Source: Bacteroidales bacterium
Lineage (GTDB): Bacteria; Bacteroidota; Bacteroidia; Bacteroidales; Paludibacteraceae
Direction of reading: 5' to 3'
NCBI GenBank assembly: GCA_012837935.1
Contig: DUQG01000080.1
Span: 24,269 to 88,268, forward strand
DNA: 64,000 nt
Part shown: one piece after another, positions 7,679 to 16,740 of the stretch
Layout: every line of letters begins with the position of its first letter
Position numbering within the stretch: the stretch's first letter is position 1
Made by a program: the position numbers and the translations under genes
Notes under the pieces: model-generated
Told to the model about the DNA's origin: nothing
The model's database searches: none
What the model saw: the letters and a program-made list of their open reading frames with translations, nothing else

Positions 7679-8617
7679 CTACGACATTTCCAACATTCTT
7701 ACGATTGGTCTAACAGCTTTTTTCTGTAGTTCATCATCAATCAGAATTTCAGGTGTTTCATCGCGCAAGCAGAGATAAAGTTTTTCCAACGTATTTTTAC
7801 GCATAAATATACATTCATTACAAGCAGTGCACGAACCTTCTTCAACTTCCGGTGGAACAGGAATAAATGTTTTTTCAGGATTATTTTTTTCCATTTGATG
7901 AATAATTCCACTTTCAGTTACCACTAAAAATTTATTTTTATCTGATTTTGTAGAATAATCTAAAATTCCTTGTGTACTTCCTACATAATCAGCCATTTTA
8001 AGAATAGTCGATTTACATTCCGGGTGTGCAAGAATTTCCGCATCGGGATTTTCTTGTTTTAGTTTGCTAAGTTTTTCAACAGAAAATTGCTCGTGAACGT
8101 GACAAGCACCATCCCAGAGTAACATATTTCTACCCGTAACACTATTAATATAACCACCTAAATTTCGGTCGGGACCAAAAATAATTTTCTCATTTTCAGG
8201 AAGTTGGTCAACTATTTTCTTGGCGTTTGTAGATGTAACCACTATGTCTGTCAATGCTTTAACTGCAGCCGAAGTATTTACATAACTTACTACTGTATGG
8301 TCGGGATGCGCTTTTACAAACTTCTCGAACTCATCTGCAGGACAGCTGTCAGCCAACGAACATCCTGCATCTAAATCCGGAATCAACACTTTTTTATCCG
8401 GCGAAAGAATTTTAGCTGTTTCACCCATAAAGTGCACACCGCAAAGCACAATAATATCAGCATCGGTTTTAGCTGCTTTTTGAGCCAAAGCCAAACTATC
8501 CCCTACTACATCTGCAATATCTTGGATATCTGCGGTTTGATAAAAGTGAGCCATAATAATGGCATTTTTCTCTTTTCTCAAGCGATTAATTTCTGAAATA
8601 TATTTTTGCTTGTCCAT
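7679..8617 (-). CDS. nadA: Quinolinate synthase NadA
   Basis: The 312-residue enzyme condenses iminoaspartate with dihydroxyacetone phosphate to quinolinate for NAD synthesis. Motifs are AHFYQTADIQDIADVVGDSL near residue 24, the three cluster cysteines in LCGVHFMGET, in SCTACNECIFMR and in the C-terminal LYLCLRDETPEI, and HPECKSTI in between. Length is normal for this family. nadB and nadC are not adjacent. Confidence 0.96.
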   Translation of the reverse strand: MDKQKYISEINRLRKEKNAIIMAHFYQTADIQDIADVVGDSLALAQKAAKTDADIIVLCGVHFMGETAKILSPDKKVLIPDLDAGCSLADSCPADEFEKFVKAHPDHTVVSYVNTSAAVKALTDIVVTSTNAKKIVDQLPENEKIIFGPDRNLGGYINSVTGRNMLLWDGACHVHEQFSVEKLSKLKQENPDAEILAHPECKSTILKMADYVGSTQGILDYSTKSDKNKFLVVTESGIIHQMEKNNPEKTFIPVPPEVEEGSCTACNECIFMRKNTLEKLYLCLRDETPEILIDDELQKKAVRPIVRMLEMS

Positions 8618-9053
8618 TTTTTTCGACTTTTCAAATTATAATAATATTAATATTTTATTTTTTTAAAACTTAAATAATGATGATAATAGCCTGTTGATAG
8701 CGTTGAAAAATAATTTACTTAAAATTTGCTTTTTTCGATATTAAAATTTTGAATATAGATTATAAACAATTAAAAAATGATAAAGTTCCTATTTTTAAGC
8801 CTTTTACAGATTTTATTAACATCCTGTTGAAATTTTATTCATTCATATTTTTTTCTAAAAAACTGCGAAAAATAGTTTGAAACCCGTGTTAAAAATTCAA
8901 TGAAAGTTTCGGCTAAGTTTTTTGTTTTTCTAAAAATCATTCGGGTATTGAAAATAATTTCCGAAAATCCAAATGAACTTGTAATATTTCTTTCGGTAGT
9001 TATTACAAAGTTATTAACAATGTTTCAAAATCACTACAACAAAGACTTTGGCT
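8618..9053. other. AT-rich intergenic region between nadA and the SDR gene
   Basis: About 435 bp with no convincing gene. A 70-codon frame at 8900-9112 runs into the SDR coding region and has no recognisable content. The stretch is rich in A/T runs and should contain the nadA promoter. No riboswitch, tRNA or repeat was recognised. Confidence 0.4.
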
Positions 9054-9869
9054 TTACGAATAAACCATATTTATTAAGTTTAATCTCAACTTATAAGGTA
9101 GCAACCCGCTAACTACACAAATAGCTTTGTACTGCAATCCCGGAATTACCCTTGATTTCATTTTTTTACGCTCAATTTGTTTTACAATCGCTTTGGCAAT
9201 TGATTCGGCCGACATACCGTTTTGTTCATCAATTTCCATTTTATCAACCGCTGTTTTCATTCGCTTATAGTAAGCTGAATTTTCATTTTGTGATGCATCG
9301 GTATATTTTCTTGAACTTGTAAAATCCGTTTTCGTATCACCCGGAAGTATGGTACAACACTGAATACCAAATGGTTTCACTTCCATAGTCAAAGCATCCA
9401 TCATTAGCAAAAGTGCTGATTTTGCTGCACTGTAAAATGCCTGATACGGAACAGGAATTACCGCAGCAACCGATGATACGGCAATTACTTTGCCAAATCC
9501 TTGCTTGCGAAATATCGGCAGGCAGGCTTGAATTACTTTTACAGAACCGAAAAAATTAGTTTCAAGTTGATACTTTACTTCGTCGGAAGCAGTATCTTCG
9601 ATGGAGCCGGCTATTCCATTACCTGCATTACTGATTACGGCATATAATTTTCCATTTTCCTGAATGATTTTATCCACGGCATTTTTCACGGTCGTTTCAT
9701 CGTTTACATCCATTTTAATAGGAATAATTTCTCCGCCGTTCGAAGATTTTTGAGCTTGTCCCCCACCCCTTCGCGAGCCGGAATATACCTGATAACCTTT
9801 GTTCATCAGCATTTCAGCTGTTGCCAATCCGATGCCGGAACTTCCGCCTGTAAGTAATATAGCTTTCAT
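9054..9869 (-). CDS. Short-chain dehydrogenase/reductase family oxidoreductase
   Basis: This 271-residue classical SDR has the NAD(P)-binding TGGSSGIG motif at residues 7-14, SNAGNG near residue 93, and the catalytic Tyr-xxx-Lys in YSAAK near residue 150. The basic SRR after the second strand suggests NADPH. The substrate cannot be told from sequence. A Gly/Gln-rich stretch, GGGQAQKSSNGG (residues about 35-47), is encoded by a C-run segment at 9751-9781 resembling the window's palindromic repeats and is not typical of the family. Confidence 0.9.
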   Translation of the reverse strand: MKAILLTGGSSGIGLATAEMLMNKGYQVYSGSRRGGGQAQKSSNGGEIIPIKMDVNDETTVKNAVDKIIQENGKLYAVISNAGNGIAGSIEDTASDEVKYQLETNFFGSVKVIQACLPIFRKQGFGKVIAVSSVAAVIPVPYQAFYSAAKSALLLMMDALTMEVKPFGIQCCTILPGDTKTDFTSSRKYTDASQNENSAYYKRMKTAVDKMEIDEQNGMSAESIAKAIVKQIERKKMKSRVIPGLQYKAICVVSGLLPYKLRLNLINMVYS

Positions 9870-10136
9870 TTGTGATTTGGTTAATTAGTAAATTAATTGA
9901 TAAAAGCTTTCAATTACAAAAATACTCATTTTTAATCGAATATGTTTATTTTTTTAAAAACTAAGACTATATGTATAAGGAAAATCGAAGGAAAATTAAG
10001 CTTATTTAGCTATCTAACAGATGATTTTGATAAAAATATGTAAAAGTTGAATTAAATAAGATTGTATTTGTTATTTAATTAATATCTTTACAGTTATTAA
10101 AAAATTTCAAAATATTAATCTCAATTTATTGAATTT

Positions 10137-12470
10137 ATGAAAAAAATACTATTGATTTTTGCAGCTTTTACTTTTAGTCTAAGTTCTTTATTAGCTTCCC
10201 AAGGGGATATTAAAATTACTGCTGCTACGGTAATTCAAGACAATAATTTTTCCGGAAGAGGAAATGATAACGAAGAAATTCTGAGACTGGAATTGACTAC
10301 CAAAGGAAATACTTCTGTTGCATTTGAAAAATTGGTAATGAATCTGAATGGAACTACCGATATTAATGAGGTTGAAGAGGTTAAAATTTACTCAAGTGGA
10401 AATTTTTCTAAATTCGATCCACGTAAACCACTTGCAGCCGGTGCAACACTTTTAGGTACAGCAACTCCACAAGAAGGCGAAATAACTATTTCACTGGACG
10501 GAGATATTGTGCCGGGTATCAATCATATTTGGATAACTTACAAAGTAAAAGAGACAGCTAAAGAGGGAAATCAACTGGATGCAGAAGTAATTTCTATTGC
10601 TACGAGTGCTGAAAATTATATATTTGAAAATGGAAATCCCGATGGAAGTCGTGAGATTTTACTAAGAAGAACATTGGTATATGCGCCAGGTGATTATGGG
10701 TCGAAAAACTATCGCATTCCGGCTCTAACAACTGCTGCTGACGGTTCGCTTGTAATTTTAACAGATAAGAGAAAATACAATGTGGTTGACTTACCTGAAG
10801 ATATTGATGTGGTGGCGAACCGAAGTACAGACGGCGGAAAAACTTGGTCGGAACCTGTTTTAGTAGCGCAAGGTCAAGGACATGGCAAAGGTTACGGTGA
10901 TGTGGCAGTGATTACCTCAAATACCGGAATATTAGTAGCACTTTACGTGGGTGGAAATGGAATATGGAAATCTAATCCGGAGCATATGAGTCGCACTTAT
11001 ATGTCAAGAAGTGCTGATCACGGCGTAACTTGGACTCCTCCGAAAGACATCACACCATTTATTTACGGTCCGGAATGTACAGATCTTGTTCGTGCAAAGT
11101 GGCCCGGTTTGTTCTTCGGTTCCGGTCATGGTTTATGTACTCGTGATGGTAGATTGATGGCAGTAGTAGCGGTACGTGAGCCGGGAATGAACGGATTGCA
11201 AAATTATGCAGTTTATTCCGACGATGATGGCGAAACGTGGCAAGTTTCGGAAAGAGCTATTATTGGCGGCGATGAAGCGAAGGTTGTGGAGTTAAATAAT
11301 GGCGATATTCTGATGAGTAGTCGTATATTTGGCAACAGACTTTGGGCAAAATCTTCCGATGGCGGTATAACTTGGGGACCAAGAAACAGTTGGAAAGAGA
11401 TCTGGGGAAATGCTTGTGATGCTGATATTATTCGCTATACATCTACAAAAGACGGTTATGAAAAAGATAGGATTTTACACACTTTACCCAACCACAGCAC
11501 CCGTAGAAATGTAACTATGTGGATAAGCTATGATGAAGGAACAACTTGGCCTGTGAAGAAAACCATTGCTTCAAATGAATCTGCTTATTCATCTCTTACT
11601 ATTTTACCTGATGGAACAATTGGTGTTTACATCGAAGAAAACGAAACAGAGCCATACAAAATGTATTTTTTGAACTTCTCATTGGATTGGCTGACAGATG
11701 GTGCAGATAGCTATATTCCTTTGGGAAAAGAAACGAAAGTGGTAGGACAACCTGAAATTTCATTGGCTTCAGGAAGGTATGCACCACCTCAAACAATTAC
11801 ATTATCAACAGCTACAAAAGAAGCATCTATTTACTATACGTTGGATGGTTCAACACCCAATAAAAACGCTACTTTATATACAGAGCCGATAGTTCTGAAA
11901 GAATCAGCTGCTTTGAAAGTGATTGCAATTAAAGAAGGAATGGCAAACAGTGTTGTATCTGCAGCAGATTACACGATTGGTTATCTTATTCCTGTACAAA
12001 ATAGAGGTGTTGTGTCGGATAGATTTTTAACAAAAATAAAAACTAAAAAAGCTGTAAAGAATATTAATTATACTAGCTCTGCTCCACCTGCTTCTCATTA
12101 TATTTATCACAAAGAGGCTGCTGTTTCAGCTGCACGAGGTAAATCTTTTAACTTAAATATAACCGCAAGTCCCGACAAAAAAGATGGTATGCAGTGGTGT
12201 CAGGCTATTATTTTGGTTGACTGGAATCAAGATTTTGATTTTGCAGATGAAGGAGAACGAATTGCAATTATTGGAGATAGAGAAACAGATAATAGTGCAA
12301 CAGTAATGAATGTATCGCAAAAAATAACTGTACCCCAAACAGCAAAATTAGGTAGAACTAGAATAAGAGTGATTTATACAGATGCTTGGCGTCCGGCGAA
12401 TTATGCGGACTTAGGAGAAGATCCTGTAGATAAAGGACGTGTGCACGATTTTGATTTAATAGTAAAATAA
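10137..12470 (+). CDS. Secreted sialidase (exo-alpha-sialidase), paralog 1
   Basis: The 777-residue protein cleaves terminal sialic acids from host glycans. A signal peptide (residues 1-20) is followed by an Ig-like sialidase N-terminal domain (22-175). The six-bladed catalytic domain (about 180-520) has the NYRIP motif at 191-195 and Asp boxes STDGGKTW, SADHGVTW, SDDDGETW, SSDGGITW and SYDEGTTW. The arginine in HSTRRNV and the nucleophile region AYSSLTILPDG are present. A chitobiase-type C-terminal domain (about 545-620) and a GEVED-like domain (about 650-777) follow. Unlike the next gene it lacks the N-terminal LamG domain and the T9SS sorting domain, so its final location is unclear (periplasm or outer membrane). 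Confidence 0.93.
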   Translation: MKKILLIFAAFTFSLSSLLASQGDIKITAATVIQDNNFSGRGNDNEEILRLELTTKGNTSVAFEKLVMNLNGTTDINEVEEVKIYSSGNFSKFDPRKPLAAGATLLGTATPQEGEITISLDGDIVPGINHIWITYKVKETAKEGNQLDAEVISIATSAENYIFENGNPDGSREILLRRTLVYAPGDYGSKNYRIPALTTAADGSLVILTDKRKYNVVDLPEDIDVVANRSTDGGKTWSEPVLVAQGQGHGKGYGDVAVITSNTGILVALYVGGNGIWKSNPEHMSRTYMSRSADHGVTWTPPKDITPFIYGPECTDLVRAKWPGLFFGSGHGLCTRDGRLMAVVAVREPGMNGLQNYAVYSDDDGETWQVSERAIIGGDEAKVVELNNGDILMSSRIFGNRLWAKSSDGGITWGPRNSWKEIWGNACDADIIRYTSTKDGYEKDRILHTLPNHSTRRNVTMWISYDEGTTWPVKKTIASNESAYSSLTILPDGTIGVYIEENETEPYKMYFLNFSLDWLTDGADSYIPLGKETKVVGQPEISLASGRYAPPQTITLSTATKEASIYYTLDGSTPNKNATLYTEPIVLKESAALKVIAIKEGMANSVVSAADYTIGYLIPVQNRGVVSDRFLTKIKTKKAVKNINYTSSAPPASHYIYHKEAAVSAARGKSFNLNITASPDKKDGMQWCQAIILVDWNQDFDFADEGERIAIIGDRETDNSATVMNVSQKITVPQTAKLGRTRIRVIYTDAWRPANYADLGEDPVDKGRVHDFDLIVK

Positions 12471-12530
12471 TCTCTCTCGGTTATTTGTTTATCAAAATAG
12501 CTTTTTCATAAAATAATTCATTTTTTAACA

Positions 12531-12573
12531 AACTACAAATTGCACAGAAATTGGTGTAATTTGTAGTTTTTTT
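12531..12573 (+). terminator. Rho-independent terminator after sialidase 1
   Basis: AACTACAAATTGCAC (12531-12545) pairs with GTGTAATTTGTAGTT in a 15-bp stem with one mismatch, followed directly by a T-run. It suggests that the two sialidase genes are separately transcribed. Confidence 0.8.
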
Positions 12574-12678
12574 AGATTTTGATAATAAATACATATCTGA
12601 AAATAATGATGAAAAAACACGTTTAATAAAAAATTCTTGTTAAATATGAGTTAATTTTAAAATAATTAACCATATTGC

Positions 12679-12709
12679 TTTGGAATTTTTATTTTTATTA
12701 GTATCTTTG
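12679..12709 (+). promoter_or_regulatory. Bacteroidota sigma-A promoter of sialidase 2
   Basis: TTTG at 12679-12682, a 19-nt spacer and TATCTTTG at 12702-12709 fit the Bacteroidota consensus (TTTG, 19-21 nt, TAnnTTTG) exactly. It lies about 47 nt before the ATG at 12757. Confidence 0.8.
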
Positions 12710-12756
12710 CAAACATTAAAATTATCAGAGTATTAACAAGTTAAATTATTAAACTT

Positions 12757-15700
12757 ATGAGAAAATTATTATTCTTTTTTGTGGCTTTTTCTTTAAGCCT
12801 AGGTTCAGTATTTGCTCAAAGTGGCAAGTATCTGGAGTTTGACGGATCAAGTAGGTATATGAAGATACCTCACCATTCCGACTTTAATGTTACTGCAAGT
12901 GAAAGCTTTACAATAAGCATGTGGGTGTATGTTCCCGATATTCCTAGTGGTGCGGATGGTCGTTATTTAGCAAAACGTTGTACCAATACTGCAATTAATA
13001 AATCCGGTTATGAGTTTATTGGTGCATATAGAACAGATCAGTTTTTTGGTACTAACTCTCCCGGCACAACCGGAACTCATGCGCTGTCTAAATGGTCATC
13101 AGGTCAAGCCGGAAAATGGACTCATATTGCATTCGTAGTGGATAAAACAACCGAAAATGCTTACCAATACGTTGATGGTGAGGAAGTGGCTACTAGTAGT
13201 GGCGCCAATGTTTCCAATTGGGTTGTTGATAATACTTTTGATGTCTATATTGGTTGTGGTCTGAGAGGTGATAATCAAGATTTGACCTATTTTAATAAAT
13301 TTTATGCTGATGATATTCGTTTTTGGAAAAGAGCACTTTCAGCCAGTGAAATTGTAGCAGATCAAACAGCGACAGTAACTGCTGCTACAGATGGTTTAAT
13401 CGCAGCTTATGATTTTGAAAATATCAGTGAAGACAATATCGTTGAAGATATTAAAGGAAATCACCCGGCTACACTTGTAGGATTCCCTACTAAGGGGAAT
13501 ATTGAAATTACCGGTTCTACCGTAGTTCAAGATAATAACTACTCCGGAAGAGGAAATGACAATGAAGAAATTCTGAGACTGGAATTGACTACCAAAGGAA
13601 ATACTTCAGTTGCATTTGACAAATTGGTAATGAATATGAATGGAACTACCGATATTAATGAAATTGAAGAGGTTAAAATTTACACAACCAGAACTTCTTC
13701 TAAATTCGATCCACGTAAACCACTTACCGGCGTTGCAAAACTTTTGGCTACGGTAGCTCCTCAAGAAGGTGAAATGACAATTCCACTAGATGGAACTATT
13801 ACACCGGGTATCAATAATATTTGGGTAACTTTCAAAGTAAAAGAGACAGCTAAAGAAGGAAATCAATTGGATGCAGAGGTAATTTCTATCTCAACAGAAT
13901 TAGAAACTCATACATTTGAAAATGGGAATCCTGCCGGAAGTCGTGAAATTATGCTTAGAAGAACCTTGGTTTACGGTCCTGGTGATTACGGTTCTACAAA
14001 CTATCGTATTCCGGCTATTACAACTGCTGATGATGGCGCACTTGTAATTTTGACAGACAAGAGAAAATATAATTCGGGTGACCTGCCACAAGACATTGAT
14101 ATAGTAGCCAATAGAAGTATTGATGGTGGAAAAACCTGGTCCGAGCCGATTTTAGTAGCTCAAGGCACCGGATATGGCAAAGGTTTCGGTGATGTGGCTG
14201 TTATTAAATCGAATACCGGAAAATTAGTTGCATTATACGTGGGAGGAAATGGATTATTTTATTCTGTTCCTACTAATTTGATTCGCACTTATATGTCAAC
14301 AAGTGATGATAATGGACAAACTTGGACTTCTCCAAAAGATATTACATCACAGATTTACGGTCCTGAATGTTCAGACCCTGTTCGTTCACAGTGGCAAGGT
14401 TTATTCTTTGGTTCAGGTCATGCTTTGTGTACTCGCGACGGCAGACTAATGGCTGTAATAGCTGTTCGTGAACCGGGAATGAATGGATTGCAAAACTATG
14501 CTGTTTATTCAGACGATGATGGTGAAACATGGCATGTGTCAAATAGAGCAATTGTAGGCGGTGATGAGGCTAAAGTAGTAGAGCTGAATAATGGCGATAT
14601 CTTAATGAGTAGTCGTACAAGTGGAAACAGACTTTGGGCAAAATCATCTGACGGCGGTGTAACTTGGGGTTCAAAAAACAACTGGCCGGAAATAACCGGA
14701 AATGCTTGTGACGCGGATATTATTCGCTATACATCTACTGTAGATGGTTATGATAAAGATAGGATTTTACATACTTTACCAAATCATAGTGCTCGTAGAA
14801 ATGTAACGATGTGGATAAGCTACGATGAAGGAACGACTTGGCCTGTTAAGAAAACCATTGCTCGAAACACATCAGCCTATTCATCTGTTACTATTTTGCC
14901 TGATGGAACAATCGGTGTATATGTAGAGGAAGACGAAAATGCACCTGCATACAAAATGTATTTCTTAAACTTCTCACTGGATTGGCTGACGAATGGTGCG
15001 GATAGTTATACAGCAGCAGGTACAGAGGTTGTAGCACAGCCAGAAATTTCATTGGAATCAGGAAAATACGATCCACCTCAAACTATTACTTTGACAACTG
15101 CTACGGAAGGAGCTTCTATCTACTATACACTAGATGGTTCAACACCCAATAAAAACGCTACGTTATATACTGAGCCGATTGTATTGGAAGAATCAGCCAC
15201 TTTGAAAGCGATTGCAATCAAAGAAGGAATGGCAAATAGTACTGTTGTATCAGCAACTTACACGATTGGTTATGTTATTCCGGGACAATATATGGCTGTT
15301 GGTCCGGATAGATATTTGACCAATGTAACTACAGAAGACGGTATAGCCAATATAGATTATGCAGCTTCAGCTGCACCTGCTTCTCACTACATTTATCACA
15401 AAGAGACCTCAGTTTCTGCTGTTCAAGGAAAAACATTTAAGCTTAATCTTACAGCTTTACCTGATCAAGCAGATGGTTTGCAATTCTGTCAAGCAATTAT
15501 TTTGGTTGACTGGAATCAAGACTATGATTTTGCAGATGAAGGGGAGCGAATTGCAATTATCGGAAATAGAGCAACAAACAATAGTGCTACTGTGATGAAT
15601 ATATCACAAGCGATAACTATTCCCGCTACAGCAAAATTAGGTAAAACCAGAATAAGAGTGGTATATAGTGATGCTTGGCGTTCAACATCTTATAAAGATT

Positions 15701-16035
15701 TAGGAGAAGATCCTCTACACAAGGGACGTATGTATGATTTCAATTTAATAGTAGAAGATGGAACATCCGTAAATGATGTGTTAGCTTCTGAATTACGTGC
15801 ATTCCCAAATCCGGTTAAAGATTTTGTAAATGTAGTATTGCCAAAGAGCGGTAATTACACGCTTACGCTAAATAATTTGGAAGGAAAAACCATTGAAACA
15901 AGAAATATTCGTATAAATCAAGAAGGCGAATATAGACTTGATTTAACTTCATTCTCAGCTTCTACAATGATATTGAATGTAAAACACGAAAGTGGTTTTG
16001 AAAAGTCAATAAAATTGATGAAACAAGGGAAATAA
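12757..16035 (+). CDS. Secreted multidomain sialidase with T9SS sorting domain, paralog 2
   Basis: The 1092-residue protein has a signal peptide (1-20), a LamG/concanavalin-type carbohydrate-binding domain (about 22-245), the Ig-like sialidase N-terminal domain, and a six-bladed sialidase domain with TNYRIPAIT and five Asp boxes (for example SIDGGKTW and SSDGGVTW). A chitobiase-type domain and a GEVED-like domain follow. The type A T9SS sorting domain (about 1005-1092) contains LRAFPNPVKDFVNV and ends LMKQGK, so it should be exported by type IX secretion and anchored at the surface. From residue about 248 it is highly similar to the preceding gene, showing tandem duplication with gain or loss of the end domains. 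Confidence 0.95.
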   Translation: MRKLLFFFVAFSLSLGSVFAQSGKYLEFDGSSRYMKIPHHSDFNVTASESFTISMWVYVPDIPSGADGRYLAKRCTNTAINKSGYEFIGAYRTDQFFGTNSPGTTGTHALSKWSSGQAGKWTHIAFVVDKTTENAYQYVDGEEVATSSGANVSNWVVDNTFDVYIGCGLRGDNQDLTYFNKFYADDIRFWKRALSASEIVADQTATVTAATDGLIAAYDFENISEDNIVEDIKGNHPATLVGFPTKGNIEITGSTVVQDNNYSGRGNDNEEILRLELTTKGNTSVAFDKLVMNMNGTTDINEIEEVKIYTTRTSSKFDPRKPLTGVAKLLATVAPQEGEMTIPLDGTITPGINNIWVTFKVKETAKEGNQLDAEVISISTELETHTFENGNPAGSREIMLRRTLVYGPGDYGSTNYRIPAITTADDGALVILTDKRKYNSGDLPQDIDIVANRSIDGGKTWSEPILVAQGTGYGKGFGDVAVIKSNTGKLVALYVGGNGLFYSVPTNLIRTYMSTSDDNGQTWTSPKDITSQIYGPECSDPVRSQWQGLFFGSGHALCTRDGRLMAVIAVREPGMNGLQNYAVYSDDDGETWHVSNRAIVGGDEAKVVELNNGDILMSSRTSGNRLWAKSSDGGVTWGSKNNWPEITGNACDADIIRYTSTVDGYDKDRILHTLPNHSARRNVTMWISYDEGTTWPVKKTIARNTSAYSSVTILPDGTIGVYVEEDENAPAYKMYFLNFSLDWLTNGADSYTAAGTEVVAQPEISLESGKYDPPQTITLTTATEGASIYYTLDGSTPNKNATLYTEPIVLEESATLKAIAIKEGMANSTVVSATYTIGYVIPGQYMAVGPDRYLTNVTTEDGIANIDYAASAAPASHYIYHKETSVSAVQGKTFKLNLTALPDQADGLQFCQAIILVDWNQDYDFADEGERIAIIGNRATNNSATVMNISQAITIPATAKLGKTRIRVVYSDAWRSTSYKDLGEDPLHKGRMYDFNLIVEDGTSVNDVLASELRAFPNPVKDFVNVVLPKSGNYTLTLNNLEGKTIETRNIRINQEGEYRLDLTSFSASTMILNVKHESGFEKSIKLMKQGK

Positions 16036-16054
16036 TCTGATAGTTTTATAATTC

Positions 16055-16091
16055 AAAAAGGGGGACATAGCAATATGTTTCCCCTTTTTTA
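16055..16091 (+). terminator. Rho-independent terminator after sialidase 2
   Basis: AAAAAGGGGGACATA and TATGTTTCCCCTTTTTT form a strong stem around a short loop and end in a T-run, 20 nt after the sialidase stop. Confidence 0.85.
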
Positions 16092-16197
16092 TTTTTTAAC
16101 TCTATTTGCGAAAATTTCGTACTAAAAGCAGATTCAACTATTTTTCTTTCTATAAAATATCACTACTTTTGAAACCTCTAAGAGATTACGGAGAAAT

Positions 16198-16556
16198 ATG
16201 ATTAAAAAACTTTCCTACATACTATTTTCACTATCTATTATTTTAATATTTGTTGCTTGCAAATCAGACGAAACATAGAGCAAGAGGTTAGAAATCTTGT
16301 GTCGAATCTAACAAGCAGCTTAAAACGTCTGCAGTTGCTCGAAAAGAACCTGACGATTGCCGAAAAAAGTTTTGAAATCACACGTCAGCGCTTTTCCGAT
16401 GGCGATATCGACAGTCAATCGCTCGCGCTGGAACGTAATCGTCTGAATAATGCCTACGTTTCGCACCTAAATGCCTATATCAATTATCAGATGCAGCTTG
16501 CCGATTTGATGCGACGGACTTTCTACGATTTTAAAAATAATAGGGAAGTGAGGTAG
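16198..16556 (+). pseudogene. Chimeric remnant: lipoprotein signal peptide joined to the C-terminal part of a TolC-family protein
   Basis: The ATG at 16198 starts MIKKLSYILFSLSIILIFVACKSDET then stop (16276-16278), a lipoprotein signal with lipobox FVAC but no mature protein. In another frame, from about 16257 to 16556, about 99 codons read as the helical C-terminal repeat of TolC-like outer-membrane efflux proteins (LEKNLTIAEKSFEITRQRF, GDIDSQSLALERNRLNNAY, NYQMQLADLMRRTFYDF). The TolC part has higher GC and a different codon use from its surroundings. The junction near 16262 suggests a deletion or recombination fusing two unrelated genes. Neither half is likely to be functional. Confidence 0.7.
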
Positions 16557-16628
16557 GAAAGAACAAGGAGAAAAGAACAAGGAGCAAAGACGATGTGAAA
16601 GATAAAATATGAGAGATGAGAAATGAAA

Positions 16629-16647
16629 CCTGCCTACGGCAGGCAGG
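16629..16647. repeat. Short inverted repeat CCTGCCTACGGCAGGCAGG
   Basis: The 19-bp unit has self-complementary CCTGCC/GGCAGG arms in the gap after the TolC remnant. It is probably an intergenic repetitive palindrome; only one clear copy was seen here. Confidence 0.4.
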
Positions 16648-16716
16648 GATGGAAGACGCTAGATGGTTTATTGTGATTTTTTTCTTTATAATATGTATTC
16701 TTTGGTATAGGAAATT

Positions 16717-16740
16717 CCCCCTTTAGGGGACCAGGGGGCA
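16717..16740. repeat. Family A palindromic repeat at the 3' end of the M20 gene
   Basis: CCCCCTTTAGGGG is followed by ACCAGGGGGCA. On the minus strand it encodes the last residues CPLVP and the TAA stop of the M20 hydrolase gene. Confidence 0.8.

Noticed and set aside
8618..9053. Possible replication origin
   Set aside because: AT-rich with a few TTATTAACA-like words, but no cluster of proper DnaA boxes and no dnaA or dnaN nearby.
8900..9112. 70-codon frame on the plus strand
   Set aside because: It runs antisense into the end of the SDR gene, has no recognisable content, and lies in low-complexity AT-rich DNA.
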